Origin: a bacterium
Lineage (GTDB): Bacteria; UBP15; UBA6099; DSWB01
Assembly (NCBI GenBank): GCA_020061125.1
Contig: JAGUYV010000382.1
Location: 1 to 7,145 of the forward strand
Reading direction: 5' to 3'
Length of the DNA stretch: 7,145 bases
Shown: positions 1 through 6,610 of the stretch, piece after piece
Position numbering within the stretch: the first letter of the stretch is position 1
Layout of the letters: every line of letters begins with the position of its first letter
Made by a program: the position numbers and the translations under genes
Notes under the pieces: model-generated
Told to the model about the DNA's origin: nothing
The model's input: only the letters and a program-made list of their open reading frames with translations
The model's database searches: none

Positions 1-28
1 AATAGAAGCGAAAGATTTGACGAATCCT

Positions 29-148
29 GCAATCGCAATAAGGCACGATTCGCTGCGTTATCGGCGCATTTTTTTGTTCATGAACCGCAGTTCTATTCAC
101 TGCAAAAATGCGCCTGCTGCCTTGCGTCTCATGCCTTCTTGCGATTGC
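29..148. repeat. 120-bp imperfect inverted repeat (MITE-like or structured-RNA candidate)
   Basis: The outer arms GCAATCGCAATAAGGC (29-44) and GCCTTCTTGCGATTGC (133-148) are complementary at 15 of 16 positions. Exactly 18 bases further in on each side, the inner arms GGCGCATTTTT (63-73) and AAAAATGCGCC (104-114) are complementary at all 11. The 18-base spacers pair only partly (about 7 of 18). The centre holds the palindrome GTTCATGAAC (76-85) and a small hairpin GCAGT/ACTGC (87-91 with 99-103) directly abutting the inner arm. This equals two diverged copies of one ~50-base motif in opposite orientation. No protein gene or obvious target-site duplication is seen. It could be a non-autonomous mobile repeat, a REP-like pair, or an encoded structured RNA; I do not recognise a named family. 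Confidence 0.6.
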
Positions 149-150
149 CC

Positions 151-175
151 CCCAAATTCCAACGGCGAATTTGGG
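151..175 (+). terminator. Perfect 9-bp stem-loop, possible terminator for a plus-strand gene to the left
   Basis: CCCAAATTC (151-159) and GAATTTGGG (167-175) form a perfect 9-bp stem with a 7-base loop. On the plus strand it is followed by TTTATTCAATT, a weak T-rich tail; on the minus strand it is followed by GGGGGCAATC, without T. It therefore resembles a weak terminator for transcription entering from the left edge more than one for the kinase gene. It lies 63 bases beyond the kinase stop codon and could also protect the kinase mRNA 3' end. Confidence 0.4.
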
Positions 176-238
176 TTTATTCAATTACATGAGAATAGCC
201 TTGTGGTGTGGAAAAATCAGCGGCTGGGGACGCAATGG

Positions 239-2167
239 TCAGCGCGCGTCCGGAGACTGTGCAAGCGCGCCCTGCACGGCCATGGTCAGCGAGTCCATGG
301 TGAAGGGTTTCTGGATGAAGCCCGCGGGGCCGCCCGCGTCCAGCAAATGCCGGCAGGCCTGGGCCTTGCTTGCGCCCGAGCACAGCAGCACACGCGCGCC
401 CGGCGCAATTTCCATCATGGTCCGGTAAACCTCCGCGCCGTCCATGTCCGGCAGCAGCATGTCAAGGATGACCAGATCAATGGAAACATGAAGATGCTTG
501 AATGTGTCTATGGCCTGCTCGCCGTTGCAAGCGGAAATCACATGCAGGCCGCCTCGTTCGAGAATGCGCTGGGCCAGAGTGAGAAGGACCGGCTCGTCGT
601 CCACAACGAGAACGGTTTTGTGTTTGTTCCGGGCTGTGTTGTCCGCCGCGGGCGGCTTCAGAAGTCTGTCCGAAGCCGGAATGCAGAACGCCACGGCCGC
701 GCCCGGGCCTGGGCGTTCGTCCACGAACAGGCGGCCGTCGTGGTTGCGCACGATGCCGTGCGCCACGCTCAACCCCAGGCCCACGCCGCGGCCCACCCCC
801 TTGGTGGTGAAGAAGGGATCGAAGATTCTGTTGCGGATCGGCTCGGGGATGCCCGCGCCTGTGTCGCGCACGGTGACGAGGCAGTACCGGCCCTGGGGCA
901 GGCCGGCCAAGGGTTCGGCTTCGGATTCCGAGATGTGGATGTCCGCGGCCTCGATGGCGAGGATCCCGCCGCGCGGCATGGCGTCCCTGGCGTTGTTGCA
1001 CAGATTCAGCAGCACCTGGCGCATCTGCGGCATATCCGCGATGATGTAAAGATCGTCCGGCGCGATCCAGCGAATGTGAATGTTCGGCGGGAACACGGTT
1101 TCGAGCATGGCGGCGAATTCGGAGATCAGATCCGCCACGCGCACATTCTGCACATCGAGCTTGTCGCGGCGCGCGAAGGTGAGCAGCTTCATGGACAGGT
1201 CGCGGGCGCGCTCCCCGGCTTTGATGATTTCCTCGAGTTCCTCGCGTCCGGCCGCGGCGGCTTCGGGGGTTTCCAACAGCAGGCTGGCGTTTCCCATGAT
1301 CACGGCGAGCATGTTGTTGAACTCGTGCGCGATGCCCCCGGCAAGCGCGCCCACGGAGTCCAGCTTCTGAATGTGGTTGAGCTGTTCCTGCAGCGCCTGT
1401 TTCTCGCGCTCGGCTTCTTTGTGCGCGGTGACATTGCGCCCGATGGCCCCGATGGCCGCAAGGCCGCCCCGGGAATCCATCACGGGATAAGTGGTGAGCA
1501 GCAGCCACAGGGTCCGCCCGTTCCAGGTCAGTTCGTTCTCCACAGTCAGCGCCTTGCCGGTTTTCAGAACCCGGCTGTGCTGGTCCAGGATGCGTTCCGC
1601 CTGTTTGCCGGGGAAAATTTCGCGGATGTTCTTGCCGATCATGTCCCCGGCCTGAACGCCGTAGGCTTCCGCGCCGGTGAAGAACTGGCAATTTCCGTCG
1701 AAATCGTACAGGGCGATGATGTCCTCGAATCCATGGAGCATCATGCGCACGCGTTCTTCGCTTCGTCGCACATCCTCGACCGCCAGCGCCAGGGCCGTGA
1801 TGTCGGTGCTGTTGCAGATCACCGCGCCTACCGTCGGGATGTCCAGAAAATTCACGGCCCGGGACTCGATCATGCGCCATTCGCCGCTCTTGGCGGCCAT
1901 GCGGTGCTGGGTTGTGACGCGTGCGCCTGGTTCTCGAATCAAGGCTTGATACAGGCTTTCGAGTTCATCCCTATCTTGGGGATGCACGATGTCGAACGCC
2001 GATGCGCCGAGCAGCTCCTCCGGCTCATATCCGAGCATGTGCTGAACGGCGGGATTCACATACAGAATCCGCCCCTGTTCGTCCATGGTTGCGACAATGT
2101 CGGCGGATTGCTCCACGAGAAGGCGGAACGCGGAGCCGTCAAGTCCCTGCAAAGGTGCGCCGTCCAT
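239..2167 (-). CDS. Cytoplasmic hybrid sensor histidine kinase (PAS-PAS-HisKA-HATPase-REC)
   Basis: A 642-residue protein from the ATG at 2167. An in-frame ATG at 2293 would add 42 residues without PAS similarity and would read through the -10-like boxes, so the shorter start is preferred, although neither has a clear ribosome binding site. Domains: PAS1 ~14-125 (FRLLVEQSADIVATMDEQGR, ending with a STDITA-type PAC tail); PAS2 ~140-250 (ending GRNVTAHKEAE); a short linker helix; HisKA with GGIAHEFNN and phosphoacceptor His281; HATPase_c with N box NLCNNARDAMP (388-398), G1 DTGAGIP (435-441), F box FDPFFTTK, and G2 GRGVGLGLS; C-terminal receiver with acidic pair D523/D524, phosphoacceptor D569 in ILDMLLPDMDG, S597 and K620. 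All catalytic residues appear intact. No membrane segment or signal peptide is seen, so it should sense a cytosolic signal through PAS. No HPt domain or output regulator is encoded nearby, so the target is unknown. Any link to the GOGAT genes rests only on adjacency. Confidence 0.93.
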   Translation of the reverse strand: MDGAPLQGLDGSAFRLLVEQSADIVATMDEQGRILYVNPAVQHMLGYEPEELLGASAFDIVHPQDRDELESLYQALIREPGARVTTQHRMAAKSGEWRMIESRAVNFLDIPTVGAVICNSTDITALALAVEDVRRSEERVRMMLHGFEDIIALYDFDGNCQFFTGAEAYGVQAGDMIGKNIREIFPGKQAERILDQHSRVLKTGKALTVENELTWNGRTLWLLLTTYPVMDSRGGLAAIGAIGRNVTAHKEAEREKQALQEQLNHIQKLDSVGALAGGIAHEFNNMLAVIMGNASLLLETPEAAAAGREELEEIIKAGERARDLSMKLLTFARRDKLDVQNVRVADLISEFAAMLETVFPPNIHIRWIAPDDLYIIADMPQMRQVLLNLCNNARDAMPRGGILAIEAADIHISESEAEPLAGLPQGRYCLVTVRDTGAGIPEPIRNRIFDPFFTTKGVGRGVGLGLSVAHGIVRNHDGRLFVDERPGPGAAVAFCIPASDRLLKPPAADNTARNKHKTVLVVDDEPVLLTLAQRILERGGLHVISACNGEQAIDTFKHLHVSIDLVILDMLLPDMDGAEVYRTMMEIAPGARVLLCSGASKAQACRHLLDAGGPAGFIQKPFTMDSLTMAVQGALAQSPDAR

Positions 2168-2379
2168 ATAAAACGCTCTGTAATCGCGGATTTTGCAGCG
2201 GGTCCGGACCGGGTGCGCGATAGAGTCTGAATGTGCTGGAACGGGAAATATGTCCGGACCCGTTGCGTTACAAATATAGTGTATTATACGCATTTGTGGA
2301 AATCATGTGCGCAATGGGAAAATAAAAAAAACGGCCATAAGCGCAACGCGAGGAGGCGGGGGCGAATTGCCCGGATGCG
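2168..2379 (-). promoter_or_regulatory. Gap between the GOGAT gene and the kinase gene; probable kinase promoter region
   Basis: This 212-base gap contains the most AT-rich sequence of the central part of the window. On the minus strand there is a perfect TATAAT at 2288-2283 and, closer to the gene, TATATT at 2278-2273. The latter has TCCACA (4 of 6 matches to a sigma-70 -35 box) 16 bases upstream at 2300-2295; TATAAT has no good -35 partner at normal spacing. Either would place the transcript start well upstream of the kinase ATG at 2167, giving a leader of about 100 bases. The leader carries two GTCCGGAC palindromes, listed separately. A run of eight T at 2331-2324 follows the GOGAT stop codon, but no strong hairpin directly precedes it. 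Promoter assignment is by eye only. Confidence 0.4.
2202..2267. repeat. Paired GTCCGGAC palindromes 50 bp apart (possible operator)
   Basis: GTCCGGACCGGGTGCG at 2202-2217 and GTCCGGACCCGTTGCG at 2252-2267 agree at 14 of 16 positions. Each holds the 8-bp palindrome GTCCGGAC (2202-2209 and 2252-2259); the first extends to the 10-bp palindrome GGTCCGGACC (2201-2210). The centres are 50 bp apart, close to a whole number of helical turns. They lie between the -10-like boxes and the kinase ATG, where a repressor or autoregulator could bind. Binding is not shown, and a chance duplicate in GC-rich DNA is possible. Confidence 0.35.
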
Positions 2380-5028
2380 TCACTCTGCGGCGGCGGCTGA
2401 TTCGTCCGTGCTTTTGGTCGCCGCGAGCACGGCGAGGTTGGCGGGCGCGACTTTGCGGTACACCATCTCGGGCCTGCGTTTCTTCCCGTCAACCGTCAGC
2501 AGGTCATCCACGGATATCCCGAACAGGCGTGCGTTTTCCTCGAGCATGGGAAGCATCACGGCCCAGTCCGCTCCGGTGAGGGGGAAGAAGCCCCCGCCGT
2601 TGAGCTGCTCCTCGACCGTGGTCTTGTGCGGGTCCCGGATATAGATTGCGCCGCCGGACGCGAGCGAGAACAGGTTGCTGCCCGGATACGGCCGTTCCAG
2701 AGGCCGGAAACGGCCGTCGTCTCCGCAGGCCAGCCCGTTGAGAATCACGAATCCGCCGCCGTTGAGCGGGTCGCCGGCCATGAACGACTCGGCCAGGTAA
2801 TCGAGGCAGGTGCCGTTGATGACCACGCGCGGCCGGCCCACGGCGTTGATGAGCGGGCGCCCCGCGGCGTTGCCCAGAACAAACACTTCGCCGCCCTTGG
2901 CCCCGTACATGAAGGTCTGTCCCACATCCCCGTGCACCACGAGTTTTCCGCGTTTGATGATCTGTCCGAGCTGGTCCTGCCCGTTGCCGTGCACATGGAT
3001 TTCGAGGCCGTTGATGCCTGAACCGAGGTAATCGCCGGAGCTGTCATATACATCAATGCGCACGCCCTCGGTTTCCGGCCCCAGGCCCACGCCGTGGAAA
3101 CGCTGGCCCACGAGGTTGAAGGTCATGAACCGCTTCCATCCGAGAGCGTAGGCGTCCACGATGATTCTGGAATCGCGGTTGTCGAGTTCCGGCTCGAAGC
3201 CCGCGGCGTTGATCACAAGCGTGGTTTCTCCCTTGCGAGGCGCGCGAAGCTTGCCGCGGTTGTCCCACCCGATGAGCTTGTGCGCGCTTTTGGCCGTGGA
3301 CTGAATCGGCGGCAGTGACAGGAACACGGCGTGGAGCGTGTCATGGAGAATGCGCAGCACGGACGCGCGGCGCTTGGCGCCGGTGTCGTAACGCCGGTCC
3401 ACGAGCGTAGTGAGCGCGGCCACGGCCGGGCCGGCCAGGGCCTCGGACGAAGCCGCGGCTTGTGCCATGGAACCGCAGAACGCGCGCAGCTCGTCGAACG
3501 GCCAGGAGGTCATTTTTTTGATCGCCAGCGCCGCCAGCGCGGCGCCGTCGCCCTTGAGCAGCTTTTTCATCTCTGCGCCGGAGACGCCGCAGTCCGCGCC
3601 CGCACGGATCCGCACGGTCATGTCGCAATGCGACTGCCCATGGGGCGCGGTCACGGGATTGCCGAATTTATCCGCGCATGTGACCGAACTACCGAGGGGG
3701 TTGGACGGGTCCGGATCCACGGAGAAAATGAACGAGCCGCCGTCGGAGAACGAGCCGCCGCGCGCGTTCCAGTACCGGTCGGCCACGGGACAGAAGCGCG
3801 GATCCTCTGCGGCCATGCTCTGCAGAGCCGCGTCAATGGCCTGCTTCTCGGAGCAGACGAGGCCGATCTGCACAGTGTCCGTGTGCATGAGCGCGAACAC
3901 CTGGGGGCGGAGCATGGCGGTGTCGGTGATGCCGATGAGCTGGAAGCGCCGTTTGCGCGGCTGATTGCGGGCGATGATGAAGAACCACGGCCCGTCTGGC
4001 GCGCTGTGCACATGGTGGCGCTGGATTTCACGGTAGACGCGCTGCTTGCGTTCTGGCAGAAGATCGAAGTCGTGCTCGGTGGTCGGGGCCAGGGCCTCGA
4101 TGATGTATTCGAGGGGATAGCGGTAGATGCGCGAGAGCAGGTCGAACTGGAGCGCGGCGGTTTCCGTGTCCGTGAGGAACATGGGTGCGATGCCGTGCTG
4201 CCAGAGGTATTCGGAAGCGGAGTGGTAGTTGGCGAAGTCGCCGTTGTGCACCAGGGCCATGTCCATGCCCGGGAAGGGGTGCGCGCCGCCGGGGTGCCAC
4301 AGACGGCCGCGGGTGGGGTAGCGCTGGTGCGCGATCCAGGCGTGCGCTTTGAAATCGTCGAGCATGTAACAGCGCACCACATCCTCGGCGTAGCCCACGA
4401 TTTTCAGAATGCACATGTTGCGGCCGAGCGACATCACGAACGCGCGCTTGTCCGTGAGCATGGCGTAATAGTCGCGGTTCACGGCCACGGACATCTGGTG
4501 CAGGAATTCCTCTTCCGCGCCGCCGCGGTCCAGATGTTCGAGCCCGAGTTTTTTTATGAAGCGGTCCAGCGCGCTCTTTTTGGCCCGCACGAAATAGCGG
4601 TGGATGGCGGGCGGCTTGACTTCGAGGCTGGGCAGGTCGCGCCAGTCCTTAATCAGGGGCAGTTTTTCGCTTTTCAGAATGTCGCAGTTTCTGGAGATGA
4701 TTTTTTCATGGATCTCGGGCGCGGCGGATTCGTCAATGGCCGCCACCTGCAGGCAGAACCAGGAATCGAGTTCTTCGCGGGAGAGGCCCATCTGATCGGG
4801 ATCGAAGCCCACGGCGGCGATGCCCCCGCCCTTGCCGTTGCCCCGGTTGTGCATCTGGCACGACGGCGCAAAGATGTGCCGCCCGGCCACGGGGATGTTG
4901 CAGCAGAAGCCGGTCACGCCGCAGCCGCCCTCGTCCTCGGATTTGAGCTTGAGCCGCTGCACGGGTGCGTACAGTTCACGGCGCGCCGCGGACAGGCGCT
5001 GCGCGGTCTCGATGATTTGCGGGTTCAT
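2380..5028 (-). CDS. Glutamine amidotransferase class II - GXGXG fusion subunit of glutamate synthase
   Basis: An 882-residue protein. The ATG at 5028 (MNPQIIETAQ) has a strong ribosome binding site; an ATG at 5094 would add 22 arginine-rich residues and overlap the previous gene, so it is less likely. Residues ~36-440 are a class II (Ntn-type) glutaminase domain: GGCGVTGF with presumed nucleophile Cys36, MHNRGNGKGGG (59-69), HQRYPTRG (234-241), AHPF (249-252), HNGD (261-264), TDTE (286-289). Residues ~480-575 are alanine-rich and look helical. Residues ~605-800 form the GXGXG right-handed beta-helix typical of the GltB C-terminus: NGLEIHVHGNGQDQLGQ, KLVVHGDVGQTFMYGAKGGE, GRPRVVINGT, LNGGGFVILNG. 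The C-terminus (GADWAVMLPMLEENARLFGI, 819-838) is helical. It should release ammonia from glutamine for the FMN subunit encoded upstream. Canonical GltB places the central and FMN domains between these two parts; here they are absent from the chain. Cys36 is internal, so a 35-residue leader would have to be removed. Family membership is firm; assembly is inferred. Confidence 0.9.
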   Translation of the reverse strand: MNPQIIETAQRLSAARRELYAPVQRLKLKSEDEGGCGVTGFCCNIPVAGRHIFAPSCQMHNRGNGKGGGIAAVGFDPDQMGLSREELDSWFCLQVAAIDESAAPEIHEKIISRNCDILKSEKLPLIKDWRDLPSLEVKPPAIHRYFVRAKKSALDRFIKKLGLEHLDRGGAEEEFLHQMSVAVNRDYYAMLTDKRAFVMSLGRNMCILKIVGYAEDVVRCYMLDDFKAHAWIAHQRYPTRGRLWHPGGAHPFPGMDMALVHNGDFANYHSASEYLWQHGIAPMFLTDTETAALQFDLLSRIYRYPLEYIIEALAPTTEHDFDLLPERKQRVYREIQRHHVHSAPDGPWFFIIARNQPRKRRFQLIGITDTAMLRPQVFALMHTDTVQIGLVCSEKQAIDAALQSMAAEDPRFCPVADRYWNARGGSFSDGGSFIFSVDPDPSNPLGSSVTCADKFGNPVTAPHGQSHCDMTVRIRAGADCGVSGAEMKKLLKGDGAALAALAIKKMTSWPFDELRAFCGSMAQAAASSEALAGPAVAALTTLVDRRYDTGAKRRASVLRILHDTLHAVFLSLPPIQSTAKSAHKLIGWDNRGKLRAPRKGETTLVINAAGFEPELDNRDSRIIVDAYALGWKRFMTFNLVGQRFHGVGLGPETEGVRIDVYDSSGDYLGSGINGLEIHVHGNGQDQLGQIIKRGKLVVHGDVGQTFMYGAKGGEVFVLGNAAGRPLINAVGRPRVVINGTCLDYLAESFMAGDPLNGGGFVILNGLACGDDGRFRPLERPYPGSNLFSLASGGAIYIRDPHKTTVEEQLNGGGFFPLTGADWAVMLPMLEENARLFGISVDDLLTVDGKKRRPEMVYRKVAPANLAVLAATKSTDESAAAAE

Positions 5029-5034
5029 GGCGAT

Positions 5035-5044
5035 TCCTCTTCCT
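5035..5044 (-). promoter_or_regulatory. Ribosome binding site of the amidotransferase-GXGXG gene
   Basis: Read on the minus strand, AGGAAGAGGA lies 6 bases before the ATG at 5028. This purine-rich match to the anti-Shine-Dalgarno sequence decides the start in favour of 5028 over the upstream in-frame ATG at 5094, which has no such motif and overlaps the preceding stop codon. Confidence 0.75.
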
Positions 5045-5077
5045 TGGTGGTCTTCGCGCCTTGTGCGAACCACGGGT

Positions 5078-6610
5078 TCAATCCTCGTAATCAATGTGGC
5101 TCAACAGGTCCGTGCGGCCCACGAGATCGCGCACCGAGCGCAGGCCGAAGCGGATGAGAATGTCCACGATCTGTTCGCGCCAGGATTTGTACAAATTCAC
5201 CAGGCGCGCGGTGGCCCAATGTTCGTCGTACATGGTGCTCAACTCGGGGTCAGTGGTGGCGATGCCGCGCGCGCACCCGCGGCCACTCTCGCAGTTGCCG
5301 CAGCGAATGCACTCCAGGGCCACGAGTTCGGAGGTGCCGATGACCACGCCGTTCGCGCCCAGGCAGATGGCCTTGACGATGTCGTGCGCGCAGCGCACGC
5401 CGCCGCTGGCGATGAGCGTGATTTTGTCCCGCACGCCCTCGGACTCCAGGAACCCGTGTACTTTGGGGATGGCGTATTCCACGGGCATGGCGATGTTCTT
5501 TTTGGCGATGTCCGGCGCTGCGCCCGTGCCGCCGTAGGAACCGTCAATGTGGGCGATGTGCGCGCCCGCGTAGTAGCTGCCCACGGCCACCATGTCCACA
5601 TCCGTTGGGGTCGAGACCTTGGCGGACACCAGCGCGCCGGGGTTCATGGCCAGGATCCAGTCTATGTGTTTCTTGTGGTCCTCGATGGAGTACACGCTGT
5701 GGAACGGGAAGGGCGAGAACAGGGACATGCCGGGCACGGCCTCGCGCATTTTGGCCACGGCCGGGGTGTTCTTGTCGCCCAGCAGATGGCCGCCCAGCCC
5801 GGGCTTGGCGCCCTGCGCGTATTTGAACTCGATGATGCGCACGCGCTGGATGCTGTCCTCGCGCACGCCGAACAGTCCCGTGGCCACCTGCGTGATCATG
5901 TGGTTGTCGTACGGCATCAGATGAGGGGGGTAGCCGCCCTCGCCCGAACACGAGAAGGTGTTCCAGATCTCGCACGCCGCGGCCTTGCCCACCATGGTGG
6001 CCGCGCTCACCGAGCCGAAGCTCATGCCGCCGCCGTACCACGGCAGGTCAATCCGGCACTCGTCCCGGCCGTCGTTGCGCCGGTTGAGGATGATGGATGT
6101 GTCAATGTCTTCAGGCTTGAGTTTCTTTTTAATTCTTGGCGGGAACTTGAGGCGCAGCTTGTCGAACCCGCCGTTGGATGCGCCCAGATCGCCTTCAAGG
6201 GTGTCGTTGGTGATGGTTCCGTTTTCGGCTTGGTCCCATGTGGACAAAATCATGTCCGCGGGCCAGCGCGCATCTCCCATGGTTTCGAACACGGGGTTGA
6301 TGCGCAGGGACAGGGCGTTGACCGGGCACTTGTCAATGCAGTAATGCTCCTTGCAGGTCTGCATGCAGTGGTAGCCGCGGCACAGGTAGTCCTTTGGCCG
6401 CGCCATGCGCTTGTAGCCCTTGTATTTGACATGCACGCCCCAGGGGCACAACTCCGCGCACAGGCCGCAGGCGATGCACTTGTCGCTGCGCACCACGCGG
6501 TACTTGCCGATGGCGTTGCGGAACCGCGACGGCGTGCGTCGGCCTTCGCGCGTCACATCCGGCTTGGGGTTGTGTTTGTAATCCCTGAATTCTCTTGGAA
6601 TGTAGCTCAT
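5078..6610 (-). CDS. gltB: Glutamate synthase FMN-binding subunit with N-terminal ferredoxin domain (GltB2-like)
   Basis: A 510-residue cytoplasmic protein. The start at 6610 (MSYIPREF) is chosen because its ATG overlaps the upstream TGA and the ferredoxin domain follows with normal spacing; the frame is open to 6808, but that part lies over the upstream gene. Residues ~38-100 are ferredoxin-like: a canonical cluster motif C45-x2-C48-x2-C51-x3-C55-P, then an irregular set C77, C82, C86, C91, C95-P. Residues ~185-475 are the glutamate synthase FMN barrel: GGGMSFGS (193-200), SGEGG (222-226), QGAKPGLGG (266-274), FSPFPFHSVYSIED (298-311), the lysine of SAKVS (331), DGSYGGTGAAP (356-366), ASGG (401-404). 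Cysteines 434, 437, 440 and 446 replace the classical 3Fe-4S site. The expected reaction is reductive formation of glutamate from 2-oxoglutarate and ammonia, with reducing power entering through the Fe-S clusters. The glutaminase domain is on the next gene. The symbol marks family membership only. Confidence 0.92.
   Translation of the reverse strand: MSYIPREFRDYKHNPKPDVTREGRRTPSRFRNAIGKYRVVRSDKCIACGLCAELCPWGVHVKYKGYKRMARPKDYLCRGYHCMQTCKEHYCIDKCPVNALSLRINPVFETMGDARWPADMILSTWDQAENGTITNDTLEGDLGASNGGFDKLRLKFPPRIKKKLKPEDIDTSIILNRRNDGRDECRIDLPWYGGGMSFGSVSAATMVGKAAACEIWNTFSCSGEGGYPPHLMPYDNHMITQVATGLFGVREDSIQRVRIIEFKYAQGAKPGLGGHLLGDKNTPAVAKMREAVPGMSLFSPFPFHSVYSIEDHKKHIDWILAMNPGALVSAKVSTPTDVDMVAVGSYYAGAHIAHIDGSYGGTGAAPDIAKKNIAMPVEYAIPKVHGFLESEGVRDKITLIASGGVRCAHDIVKAICLGANGVVIGTSELVALECIRCGNCESGRGCARGIATTDPELSTMYDEHWATARLVNLYKSWREQIVDILIRFGLRSVRDLVGRTDLLSHIDYED

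Noticed and set aside
29-148. tRNA gene or integron attC site in the inverted repeat
   Set aside because: The arms do not form a cloverleaf with conserved T-loop bases, and the attC core sites (RYYYAAC/GTTRRRY) are not present at the ends.
17-2230. Long open frame of 737 codons on the plus strand opposite the kinase
   Set aside because: It is antisense to a gene with complete PAS, kinase and receiver motifs. Its translation is rich in A, G, H, R and V with no recognisable motif, as expected from the complement of GC-rich codons.
2324-2372. Possible intrinsic terminator after the GOGAT gene
   Set aside because: The T8 run (2324-2331) is not directly preceded by a strong hairpin; the nearest one, GGGC/GCCC at 2360-2372, has only a 4-bp stem and is about 28 bases away. 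Read-through into the kinase gene cannot be excluded.
3331-5157. Plus-strand frame of 608 codons opposite the amidotransferase gene
   Set aside because: Shadow of a well-supported gene in GC-rich DNA; no motif or ribosome binding site supports it.
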